Below are positions 1-7,280 of a stretch of DNA of 9,182 bases, piece after piece. The DNA comes from Gemmatimonadales bacterium UBA1120. Its GTDB lineage: Bacteria > Gemmatimonadota > Gemmatimonadetes > Longimicrobiales > Gaopeijiaceae. The notes under the pieces were generated by a model. The model had not been told where the DNA came from. It did no database searches and saw only the letters and a list, made by a program, of their open reading frames with translations. Both the position numbers and the translations under genes were made by a program. The DNA is taken from positions 1 through 9,182 of the forward strand of contig DCAZ01000046.1 of NCBI GenBank assembly GCA_002313925.1, read 5' to 3'. Each line of letters opens with the position of its first letter. Position 1 is the first letter of the stretch.

Positions 1-1
1 G

Positions 2-988
2 GCATTTATTTTTCCGGTGATCCTCAGTTTCGGGATATTCATTTTTATCTCGATCATCCTTTGGGCGGTCCCGGTTCGCCTGTGGATCGAGGCGGGCTCA
101 GCAGGTGTCAAAGTTGGGATCGGTTCGCTCATTGGAATGAGGCTGCGCAAGGTTTCGCCGCCCGGTATAGTTCGTCCGCTGATCACGGCGACCAAGGCCG
201 GGCTCGACCTGGACATCAACGAGCTTGAAGCGCATTACTTGGCAGGCGGTCGGGTTGACCGTGTTGTAGGTGCGCTTATCAGTGCGGATAAAGCGTCAAT
301 CGCCCTCAGCTTCAACCAGGCAGCCGCTATCGACTTAGCTGGTCGGGATGTTCTCGAAGCGGTACAGGTCTCCGTCATCCCAAAGGTCATCAATACTCCG
401 AAAGTAGCGGCGATGGCAAAAGACGGGATTCAGCTTATAGCGATCGCCCGTGTCACGGTGCGCGCAAACATCGACCGCCTCGTTGGGGGTGCCGGTGAAG
501 AGACGATTCTCGCCCGAGTGGGGGAGGGCATCGTATCCACGATTGGTTCAGCAGATACACATGCGAATGTGCTCGAGAATCCGGATGCGATCTCGAAGAT
601 GGTTCTCTCGAAGGGGCTCGACTCGGGTACGGCCTTCGAGATTCTGTCTATCGATATCGCGGATGTCGATGTGGGTAAGAACATCGGGGCAGAACTCCAG
701 ACCGATCAGGCAGAAGCTGATAAGCGGGTAGCTCAGGCGCGGGCGGAAGAGCGACGTGCGATGGCCGTTGCCCGGGAGCAAGAGATGACGGCCCTAGTAG
801 TTGAGATGAAGGCGGAAGTCGTAAAGGCTGAGGCACAGGTGCCCCTCGCACTGGCCGACGCATTCCGAGAGGGCCATCTCGGTGTGATGGACTACATGCG
901 CTACGGCAATATCGAGGCGGACACGGCGATGCGTACATCCATCGCTGGCCAGGACGACGAAACCACAACCACATCAGAAACAGAGTAA
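2..988 (+). CDS. floA: Flotillin-like protein FloA (SPFH/PHB family), 5' end cut off by the window
   Basis: Membrane scaffold of the FloA/YqfA type, which in Bacillus organises functional membrane microdomains. The reading frame is open from base 2. A GTG at 17 would give 323 residues, but the frame continues upstream with hydrophobic residues (A-F-I-F-P), so the true start is probably outside the window. Numbering from GTG17: a hydrophobic membrane hairpin at about 1-34 runs into VPVRLWIEA and GMRLRKV, both close to Bacillus FloA. The SPFH core covers about 35-220 and includes DLAGRDVLEAVQ (106-117), GGAGEETILARVGEGIVSTI (157-176) and GTAFEILSIDIADVDVGKNI (204-223). An Ala/Glu-rich coiled-coil region follows (about 228-285, with AEERRAMAVA), then REGHLGVMDYM. 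The C-terminal tail is acidic and Thr-rich. Near-identity over these blocks, recalled from the family, makes the call firm. FloA partners such as NfeD often lie next to floA; any such gene would be upstream, out of view. Confidence 0.95.
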   Translation, partial: AFIFPVILSFGIFIFISIILWAVPVRLWIEAGSAGVKVGIGSLIGMRLRKVSPPGIVRPLITATKAGLDLDINELEAHYLAGGRVDRVVGALISADKASIALSFNQAAAIDLAGRDVLEAVQVSVIPKVINTPKVAAMAKDGIQLIAIARVTVRANIDRLVGGAGEETILARVGEGIVSTIGSADTHANVLENPDAISKMVLSKGLDSGTAFEILSIDIADVDVGKNIGAELQTDQAEADKRVAQARAEERRAMAVAREQEMTALVVEMKAEVVKAEAQVPLALADAFREGHLGVMDYMRYGNIEADTAMRTSIAGQDDETTTTSETE

Positions 989-1000
989 GCGCGCGTATCG

Positions 1001-1567
1001 ATGGATATTGAAACTCTACTCTACCTCGGGCTGTTCCTGTGGTTTGTTTTTGGGAGGCTGTTCCGTAGGAAGCAGAAGAACCAGCGTGCTCGGGAACCGG
1101 TGGCGCTGGACTGGGATCAGGAAGAAGAAGAGGTTTGGAGTGAAGAGCCACTTGCCCGCGACTCTGGAAGAGAACGCAAGGCCACTGAGATTTTACCGGC
1201 TGACCTTTGGGAGGAGATCACTGGTGCGATGAGACTTCCAGAACCGGCTCCGGTTGAGGAGACACCTCTGCCGCAGCGGGAGCCGGTTCGGACGAGTCGA
1301 AAGCCCCAGCCCGACCCATCAGTCCACCCGATCCATAGCACACACCCAGAGTATGGCACTGATCCATCTACGCGAACGCCATCCATCCAGCATGGGTTGG
1401 TCTCTTTAGCAGATGATCCCTCAGTTGTGAGAAGTCAGCTTGGATTGATGGACCGCGAAGCGCTAAGGAGGGCGGTTATCCTACACGAGGTGCTGGGGCC
1501 TCCTCTTGCTTTACGGGAGCAGCAACAAGCGGACACCATCACATCTCGCCTCTGGCCATCTTTCTGA
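1001..1567 (+). CDS. Small single-pass membrane protein with disordered middle and conserved-looking C-terminal motif
   Basis: Uncharacterised protein of 188 residues, starting 12 bp after floA stops and probably co-transcribed with it. Residues 5-20 form one hydrophobic membrane segment, followed by a basic stop-transfer patch (RLFRRKQK, 19-26), so the bulk is expected in the cytoplasm. Next comes an acidic stretch (DQEEEEVWSEE, 39-49), a short possible helix containing DLWEEITGAMRLP (68-80), and a low-complexity Pro/Thr/His-rich linker (about 81-130). The C-terminal segment, residues 154-172 (ALRRAVILHEVLGPPLALR), looks like a short helical motif. I recall similar tails (R-x-AVI-x-x-EIL-x-x-P) on small membrane proteins of Bacteroidota and related phyla, but cannot verify this here. 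No strong Shine-Dalgarno precedes the ATG. The 3' end overlaps the convergent aconitase gene by 29 bp. Function is unknown; the position suggests a membrane-domain partner of FloA. Confidence 0.72.
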   Translation: MDIETLLYLGLFLWFVFGRLFRRKQKNQRAREPVALDWDQEEEEVWSEEPLARDSGRERKATEILPADLWEEITGAMRLPEPAPVEETPLPQREPVRTSRKPQPDPSVHPIHSTHPEYGTDPSTRTPSIQHGLVSLADDPSVVRSQLGLMDREALRRAVILHEVLGPPLALREQQQADTITSRLWPSF

Positions 1568-4337
1568 GAACAGTCTGGAGTATGCCGCGGTTGTAGTAAT
1601 ACTCGACGTCGATGTCTGAATCGAGTCTGGCTTTCGCGGTGAAGCGAGTTCTAGCCCCATCAGTCTTGGTGGCTACAATCTCGACTGTATCGCCTGGCTC
1701 TAGTCCATCGGCTACACCAGAAATATCGAAGGTTTCGTGCCCGGTAAGTCCCAAGCTCTCAGCGGTAGCCCCGTCTTCGTATTCGAGGGGTAAGACCCCC
1801 ATCCCGACGAGGTTACTCCTGTGAATCCTCTCGTAGCTTTCTGCTATGACCGCATGGACACCCAGGAGGTCGGTGCCTTTAGCTGCCCAGTCACGTGAAC
1901 TTCCGGTCCCATACTCCTTCCCCGCGAGTATCACTAACGGTGTTCCGGCATCACGATATCGCATTGCGGCTTCATAGATCGGCACAACCTCTTCGGTAGG
2001 GAAGTGGATTGTATGGCCACCTTCCTGGCCTTCGAGAAGAAGGTTCTTGATGCGCACGTTGCCGAAGGTGCCACGCATCATGACCTCATGGTTTCCGCGA
2101 CGCGAACCGAAGGTGTTGAAGTCTTTGACCTCAACATTGTTTTCCCGCAAGTACGACCCAGCTGGTTCTAATTTGGGGATCGCTCCTGCTGGGGAGATGT
2201 GGTCAGTTGTAACGGAGTGACCGAGCAGCGCGAGTACTCGCGCTCCCTGGATGTCATTGCCAGGAGGAACTTCAAGCTCCATACCATCAAAGAACGGTGG
2301 CCTGCAAATGTAGGTTGAGGCTTCATCCCACTCATACAGGGTGCCTTCTTCTGGAAGTGGAAGTGCCTGCCAGTTCTCGTCTCCTGTTGTTACTAAAGAA
2401 TAGCGTTTCGTAAACATCTCGGGTTTCAATGCATTGGCGACGGTATCTCGAACCTCTTCCTGTGACGGCCATATATCGGAAAGGAAAACTGGACGCCCCT
2501 CTTGGTCGTGGCCTAGGGGCTCATTGTAAAGGTCAATATCAACTCTTCCTGCGAGAGCATAAGCAACTACGAGCACTGGTGATGCGAGGTAGTTAGCACG
2601 GACAAGTGGGTGAATACGAGCTTCGAAATTGCGATTTCCGGATAGTACAGAAGTCACGACCAGCCCTTCTTGCTCTACAGCTTCTTGGATCTTTTCATGG
2701 AGAGGACCGCTGTTTCCGATACACGTCATGCAGCCGTATCCGACAACGTGGAAACGCAGTGCCTCCAGATAGGGTAAGAGCCCGGACTCGGTAAGGTAGT
2801 CAGTCACGACTCCACTGCCTGGAGCCATCGCGGTCTTAACCCAGGGCTTGATGTTGAGTCCCCGCTCAACCGCTCTCTTGGCTAGTAAACCCGCCCCGAC
2901 CATTACTGATGGATTTGAAGTGTTGGTGCAACTCGTTATAGAGGCGATGACAACTGTACCATCCCCGATTTCATAATCACCGTCGTCGGTCTCGACCATA
3001 GAGGCCCGACTTGGTGCACCCATTTCTGCTACTGCCGTTGCGCGTTCCTGGCCACCGATCAGGCTCTCGCCTTCCCACTGTTCTGGTTCGCTTGTGCCAT
3101 CTGGGAGCGTGAATCCAGCCGGAACGAGCCCCGGTAAATCCTGCTTGAACTGAGCTCGCATGTCCTCCATCCTGATTCGATCCTGGGGCCGCCTTGGTCC
3201 CGCTAGGCTCGGCTCTATGGTTGAGAGATCGAGTGCGAGGTCAGAGGTGTATGAGGGGTCGGGTGTCTGATCAGTACGAAACAGCCCGAGTTCCTTCGAG
3301 ATCCGGTCAATACGCTGAACCATTTCCTCTGAGCGTCCTGTACCGCGTAGATAGTTCAGTGTGGCTTGGTCAACTGGGAAGAAACCAATGGTTGCACCGT
3401 ATTCGGGTGACATGTTGGCCAAGGTAGCCTTGTCAGGCAGAGACAAGTTACTGAGTCCCGCACCATAGTATTCCACAAAGCTGCCCACGACACCGTGTTC
3501 GCGAAGCATCTCAGTCACACGCAGCACCAGGTCTGTTGCTGTTGCTCCCTCTGGAAGTGTTCCCGTGAGCTTCACACCCACAACCTCGGGTAGCAGCATG
3601 TAATACGGTTGCCCGAGAACAACAGCTTCTGCTTCGATCCCCCCTACTCCCCAACCCACGACACCCAAGCCGTTGATCATCGTTGTATGTGAGTCGGTGC
3701 CAACCACCGTATCAGGGTAAGCGAGCCAGGTACCTTCGTGCTCTCGCCGGTGAACGACGGAAGCGAGGTACTCGAGATTCACCTGGTGAACGATTCCTGT
3801 ACCAGGCGGTACGACAGAGAAATTATCAAACGCTTCCGCTGCCCAGCGGAGGAAGGTGTACCGTTCCCGATTTCGCTCGAATTCCCGCTCGACATTGAGC
3901 CGGAAAGCGTCAGCGAAACCAAAGTGGTCTACCTGGACCGAGTGATCAATTACGAGGTCAGCGGGAACGACCGGGTTGATTCGCTGAGGATCGCCACCCA
4001 ACGCCTTCAGTCCGTCACGCATCGCCGCTAAGTCGACCACTGCCGGAACACCGGTAAAGTCCTGTAGCACAACGCGTGTCGGCATGAAAGGAACATCGGC
4101 GCCGGATTTCTCAGGACTCCACTGGCCCACGGCCAGTACATGCTCCTCGGAAACGTATCGTCCGCCGGCATGTCTCAGGGTATTCTCAAGCAGGATGCGT
4201 ATTGAGAAAGGCAAGCGATCTAGCGAGCTGATGATCGCTTCCTTCTCAAGCTTCTCTAAGCGATAGAAGGATGTAGGACCCTCAGGGAGGTCGGTAGTCG
4301 TAAGCGCCCCGAAGGGGTCAGGTCTCTTCTCCTGCAC
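1539..4337 (-). CDS. acnA: Aconitate hydratase A
   Basis: Converts citrate to isocitrate via cis-aconitate in the cytoplasmic TCA cycle, using a [4Fe-4S] cluster. The 932-residue protein is full length for the AcnA/IRP1 type (E. coli AcnA is about 890). Cluster ligands are Cys470 (SITSCTNTSNP), Cys536 and Cys539 (GYGCMTCIGNSGPL). By comparison with mitochondrial aconitase, active-site residues are Asp131-His132-Ser133, Asp215-Ser216-His217 (TDSHTT), Asn568-Arg569 and Arg574 (GNRNFEAR), Asp712-His713 (TTDHISPAG) and Ser813-Ser814-Arg815 (GTGSSRDWAAKG). The swivelling C-terminal domain begins around residue 680. Two departures from the usual family sequence: GHS at 706-708, where GDS is common, and Met537, where Thr is common. 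The start is a GTG with GGGAG five bases upstream. It is a stand-alone gene, divergent from the lipoprotein operon and convergent with the small membrane protein gene. AcnB is excluded because its domain order differs. Confidence 0.98.
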   Translation of the reverse strand: MQEKRPDPFGALTTTDLPEGPTSFYRLEKLEKEAIISSLDRLPFSIRILLENTLRHAGGRYVSEEHVLAVGQWSPEKSGADVPFMPTRVVLQDFTGVPAVVDLAAMRDGLKALGGDPQRINPVVPADLVIDHSVQVDHFGFADAFRLNVEREFERNRERYTFLRWAAEAFDNFSVVPPGTGIVHQVNLEYLASVVHRREHEGTWLAYPDTVVGTDSHTTMINGLGVVGWGVGGIEAEAVVLGQPYYMLLPEVVGVKLTGTLPEGATATDLVLRVTEMLREHGVVGSFVEYYGAGLSNLSLPDKATLANMSPEYGATIGFFPVDQATLNYLRGTGRSEEMVQRIDRISKELGLFRTDQTPDPSYTSDLALDLSTIEPSLAGPRRPQDRIRMEDMRAQFKQDLPGLVPAGFTLPDGTSEPEQWEGESLIGGQERATAVAEMGAPSRASMVETDDGDYEIGDGTVVIASITSCTNTSNPSVMVGAGLLAKRAVERGLNIKPWVKTAMAPGSGVVTDYLTESGLLPYLEALRFHVVGYGCMTCIGNSGPLHEKIQEAVEQEGLVVTSVLSGNRNFEARIHPLVRANYLASPVLVVAYALAGRVDIDLYNEPLGHDQEGRPVFLSDIWPSQEEVRDTVANALKPEMFTKRYSLVTTGDENWQALPLPEEGTLYEWDEASTYICRPPFFDGMELEVPPGNDIQGARVLALLGHSVTTDHISPAGAIPKLEPAGSYLRENNVEVKDFNTFGSRRGNHEVMMRGTFGNVRIKNLLLEGQEGGHTIHFPTEEVVPIYEAAMRYRDAGTPLVILAGKEYGTGSSRDWAAKGTDLLGVHAVIAESYERIHRSNLVGMGVLPLEYEDGATAESLGLTGHETFDISGVADGLEPGDTVEIVATKTDGARTRFTAKARLDSDIDVEYYYNRGILQTVLRKMARGEM

Positions 4338-4714
4338 TATAGCTCCCGGAGTGAGTTTCAGGTTTTCTAGGCTTAATGATGACCGAAGTGGCTCACCGTG
4401 TCAGGGTCCAAATATTGGTGTAGGAAAACGAAGGTTGCTGGTATAGAATCTACATGTTCCATCCCAGCAAATCTCCCCTGACTCATCGGAACGGCGATTG
4501 CCGACTTTATCCTTGATGTTTAGGTAGATAACGTTCCCTACAGATGTTGTGTGACGAATGGGAGATGGAGAGAGATTCGCCGGATGTCGATAACTGCTCG
4601 CCTGGGAAGTGCATGATGGCACACGAAGACCGATCTGGGAGGCCAGCGCATAGTGGTCGGCGCGCTTTGGGATTAGCAAGTGTCAAACTCCCGAGAGGTT
4701 TCAACCAAGATCCG
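4338..4714. other. Divergent intergenic region between acnA and the lipoprotein operon
   Basis: A 377 bp stretch without a convincing gene, which must carry the promoters for acnA (leftward) and for the five-gene operon (rightward). The best rightward candidate I see is an extended -10-like string TGGTATAGAAT at 4439-4449; no good -35 box stands at the right distance, so it is only a weak guess. No clear leftward promoter, terminator hairpin, tRNA or riboswitch could be recognised. The lipoprotein reading frame stays open back to an ATG at 4544, but the codons from 4544 to 4714 encode a charged, Cys- and His-containing stretch that would bury the lipoprotein signal peptide, so I treat them as untranslated leader. 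Confidence 0.55.
4343..4347 (-). promoter_or_regulatory. Ribosome binding site of acnA
   Basis: On the minus strand GGGAG lies five bases before the GTG codon at 4337-4335. It supports this non-ATG start; the N-terminal sequence that follows (FGALTTTDLPEG, then SFYRLEKLEK) also matches the usual AcnA beginning. Confidence 0.65.
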
Positions 4715-6055
4715 ATGAGTGGCAAGATGCGGATTGTTTCAAAGAGATCTCTCATTGTTGTATTGCTTGTGCTTACCGGATGTGTAAGTGAATCGCAAAG
4801 TGGCATTGTTGCTCGGGTTGAAGATTGGACTTTGACGGAAACTCGACTAGCGGATCTTCTTGTTCTGGCCCAGCCATTCCCCCTCGATTCAGCGGCAGTG
4901 GAAGATTTAGTGCGGCACTGGGTTGGGGCGGCTGCGATCGCTCAAGTTTCCAGTAAGGAAAATCTTTCTGATGGAGAGGAAGTAGTTCGCTTCTCGACTT
5001 GGCTAGAACGTGACGAAGCCATCCTCCAACAGGAGCGAGAAGAGAGGCTCGGGGAAACCGTAGTGGTAGACTCCAGCGTGGCTGAGCGCTTCTTCCGAGA
5101 CGGTTCCTATCGTCTATTGGCTCACGTATTACGACGAGTGGGAGCGGAGACCACTCAAGAAGAGAGGGCACTTCAACGTCGCACCGCCCAGCGTATTCTG
5201 GATGAACTCATAGCAGGTGGTAGCTGGAGCGCTGCGGTATCAGAAAGTGAAGATCCTGACACAAGGGAAGCCAGTGGGCTTCTCGGGCTCCTGGTCCGCG
5301 GTGAATTACCTCCAGAATTAGACAGGGTCGCTTTCCAACTTCAGCCCGGACAGGTATCCGGTGTAACCCAAACCAGTCGAGGATTTCATATCCTACATCG
5401 CCCAAGCTTGGAAGAGGTATCTGACCTTTATGCGCTGCACCTCAGAGACCGCTTTCTAGCCGAAGGTGAAGAAAAGTCCGATCAAGGACTGTTGGTGCAA
5501 AGAAGTTGGCTCGTATCCGCAGATGCAATTACGAGCCTACGAGGAATCGCTGGTGACCCTTCAGCATGGCTTGGGACCGATTTGTTGCTCGGATCTTGGC
5601 AGGGCGGAACTCTTTCAGGAGCAATGGTGGCTAGGTATGTACTTGCTCTTCCTTCGGCTGCCCGCCGCGAGATGATCGCTGCACCTGAGGGGTCTCTAGA
5701 AGCATTCGTTGAACAACTTGCGGTTCGAGGGATACGACTGAGTGATGCCCGAGAGAGAGGGCTGGAACTTAGTGAAGAAATACTAATCCAGTTGGAAGAA
5801 AATCACCGGGCAGATGTTCGCCAGTGGCATCAGGAGTTGGCCATCGATGAGACCGCGGCACCAGAGAGGTCAAACCTCACTCGATATATGGAGGGGTTAG
5901 TATCGCGGCGCGGCGTAACCGCCAATTTGAGGCCACTCTTCGAGGCGTGGTTGCTAGAGCGAGTGGATTGGGCCCTGGTTGAGTCCAGCATCCCTAAAGC
6001 GTTGTTAAGAGTTCGAAGTTTATTGGAAGGTGTTGAACCTTCGGGTCCTCAATGA
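4715..6055 (+). CDS. Parvulin-type peptidyl-prolyl cis-trans isomerase, lipoprotein (SurA/PrsA-like)
   Basis: Predicted envelope folding factor that isomerises prolyl bonds in exported proteins. The ATG at 4715 gives 446 residues and places a lipoprotein signal peptide at the N-terminus: a basic n-region (KMRIVSKR), a hydrophobic core, and lipobox LTGC with Cys23 as the lipidated residue. An ATG at 4727 would serve equally well (Cys19). An in-frame ATG at 4544 is unlikely because it would put the signal 57 residues inward. Residues about 30-130 resemble a SurA/PrsA-type helical chaperone arm. The parvulin domain spans about 133-231, with His137 (LLAHVLRR, matching the family's ASHIL), the S-E-D-P-D strand (about 177-181), GLLGLLVRGELPPEL (188-202), and a closing GFHILH motif with His225. 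A second helical arm follows (about 285-400). There is no obvious strong Shine-Dalgarno. The gene leads the operon, and its stop codon overlaps the start of the di-heme protein gene (ATGA). Confidence 0.85.
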   Translation: MSGKMRIVSKRSLIVVLLVLTGCVSESQSGIVARVEDWTLTETRLADLLVLAQPFPLDSAAVEDLVRHWVGAAAIAQVSSKENLSDGEEVVRFSTWLERDEAILQQEREERLGETVVVDSSVAERFFRDGSYRLLAHVLRRVGAETTQEERALQRRTAQRILDELIAGGSWSAAVSESEDPDTREASGLLGLLVRGELPPELDRVAFQLQPGQVSGVTQTSRGFHILHRPSLEEVSDLYALHLRDRFLAEGEEKSDQGLLVQRSWLVSADAITSLRGIAGDPSAWLGTDLLLGSWQGGTLSGAMVARYVLALPSAARREMIAAPEGSLEAFVEQLAVRGIRLSDARERGLELSEEILIQLEENHRADVRQWHQELAIDETAAPERSNLTRYMEGLVSRRGVTANLRPLFEAWLLERVDWALVESSIPKALLRVRSLLEGVEPSGPQ

Positions 6056-7266
6056 AGACAGAATCGAGCTTTAGCAGTGCAAGGTGGATCATTCAAAAGG
6101 CCCTGCCCGTCTCGGCGATCTTTGCTGTGGCTGCATGCACTGCATCTGATGCACCTGTTTCAGCCATCCTACCTGGGGAAGCCATACCTGCTTTATCCGA
6201 TGCAAACAGAGGCCGTTTCTTGCTGGGTCGAGCCTTATTCGAACGTATTGCGACACAAGACGAAGGCCTGGGGCCTCTTTACAACCAGGACCGCTGCAGT
6301 AGTTGCCATGATAGGCCGACCGTTGGTGGAGCGAGTTCCGCATCAGTCCGGGTCTTGAAAGCGACACGATTCATGGACGGTCGATGTGATCGCCTTGAGG
6401 CCTTGGGTGGTGACAATATTCAGCTTCGGGTGACTGAGCTTTTTGCTGCCCACGGGTTTGGAGCTGAAGAGATTCCGCTGGAAGCCACCGCCAGCGGTTA
6501 TGTTACCGCCCCATCTCTTTTTGGCCTGGGTCTTATTGAGGCGATTCCGGATTCGGTTCTATTGTCCATCGCTGATCCAGAAGACCGGGACGGGGACGGT
6601 ATTTCCGGGAGGCTGCCACGCATGGCTGATCAACGCTCAGCTAGGTTTGGCCGCAAGGGTGATGCAGCGAGCGTAGAGGATTTTGTTGAGAGTGCTCTCC
6701 GATTTGAGCTCGGTTTCACGACCCCTAGATATCCGGAAGAAGAGGCTAGGAATGGCGTACCTATTCCAGAGGGTGTAGACCCGATGCCTGATCCAGAGAT
6801 CGATGCTGAGACACTGGGTCTATTAACGGACTATGTCCGCTTTCTGGGAGCGCCTGCTCCAGAGTTCTTGGGTCGTGGGCCAGCGGCGGACAGTGTATCC
6901 CAGGGTGAAGCGCTCTTTGATCAGATCGGATGTACTCAGTGCCACCGTCCTGAACTCCGTACGGGGAACGCAGAAGAACCAGTACTCAGGGACCAGGTCA
7001 TTAGACTCTACTCTGATCTCTTGTTGCACGACTTTGGGAATGGAGCAGGGGACCTTTGTGGTTCCGATGCTCTTCCAGGAGAGTTCCGTACCCCTCCCCT
7101 TTGGGGTCTCAGATATCGTGAGCACTTCCTTCATGACGGGAGTGTGACGGATCTTGTTGAGGTTATCGATCGACATTCGGGTGAAGCGATACTAGCCCGG
7201 GTTCGGTTCCAGGGACTCGCTCCTCAAGCGCAAATGATGGTGCTGCGTTTTCTCAGGTCGCTCTGA
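6052..7266 (+). CDS. Di-heme c-type cytochrome lipoprotein, DHOR family (PF06537, 'thiol oxidoreductase')
   Basis: Exported redox protein with two covalently bound haems; the family is distantly related to MauG and di-haem peroxidases, and its substrate is not established. The 404-residue product has a lipoprotein signal (basic up to Lys16, hydrophobic core, AVAAC with Cys29), so it should be membrane-anchored outside the cytoplasm. Haem motifs are CSSCH (82-86) and CTQCH (294-298). Other family signatures are present: FGLGLIEAIPD (157-167), the acidic DPEDRDGDGISGR (175-187), YSDLLLHDFGNGAGDL (320-335), FRTPPLWGL (345-353), FLHDGSVTDLVEVIDRHSGE (359-378), and a closing FLRSL. Cys112 and Cys336 lie outside the haem motifs and could pair. 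It is at the short end for the family (often about 450 or more, from memory). Its ATG overlaps the parvulin stop codon by four bases, implying translational coupling. In many genomes DHOR genes sit beside imelysin-type iron-related lipoproteins; none is seen here. Electron partner unknown. Confidence 0.9.
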   Translation: MKTESSFSSARWIIQKALPVSAIFAVAACTASDAPVSAILPGEAIPALSDANRGRFLLGRALFERIATQDEGLGPLYNQDRCSSCHDRPTVGGASSASVRVLKATRFMDGRCDRLEALGGDNIQLRVTELFAAHGFGAEEIPLEATASGYVTAPSLFGLGLIEAIPDSVLLSIADPEDRDGDGISGRLPRMADQRSARFGRKGDAASVEDFVESALRFELGFTTPRYPEEEARNGVPIPEGVDPMPDPEIDAETLGLLTDYVRFLGAPAPEFLGRGPAADSVSQGEALFDQIGCTQCHRPELRTGNAEEPVLRDQVIRLYSDLLLHDFGNGAGDLCGSDALPGEFRTPPLWGLRYREHFLHDGSVTDLVEVIDRHSGEAILARVRFQGLAPQAQMMVLRFLRSL

Positions 7267-7280
7267 AGTGCTGGTGGCAT

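Noticed and set aside
17..19. GTG at 17 as the real start of floA
   Set aside because: The frame is open upstream with hydrophobic codons matching the membrane hairpin, so the gene probably begins before the window; the GTG cannot be excluded.
648..1151. Long minus-strand open frame across the floA end and the small membrane gene (167 codons)
   Set aside because: It lies antisense to the strongly conserved floA 3' end, has a proline-rich composition typical of a shadow frame, and shows no recognisable family.
4362..4429. Inverted match GTTTTCTA / TAGGAAAAC flanking 50 bp
   Set aside because: Short, imperfect arms with a long loop and no G+C-rich stem or T-run; likely chance.
4439..4449. Extended -10 promoter TGGTATAGAAT
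   Set aside because: No acceptable -35 box at 16-18 bp and about 265 bp from the start codon; too weak to list as a feature.
4470..4500. Minus-strand CCGATGAGTC resembling part of a hammerhead ribozyme core
   Set aside because: The core is not CUGAUGA, and no matching GAAA element or paired stems are seen nearby.
4544..4714. N-terminal extension of the parvulin lipoprotein from the ATG at 4544
   Set aside because: It would place the lipobox signal peptide more than 55 residues from the N-terminus; starts at 4715 or 4727 give a normal lipoprotein signal.
6823..7176. Open frames on both strands inside the DHOR gene
   Set aside because: The DHOR reading frame carries the second haem motif and conserved family blocks here; the other frames are shadows.
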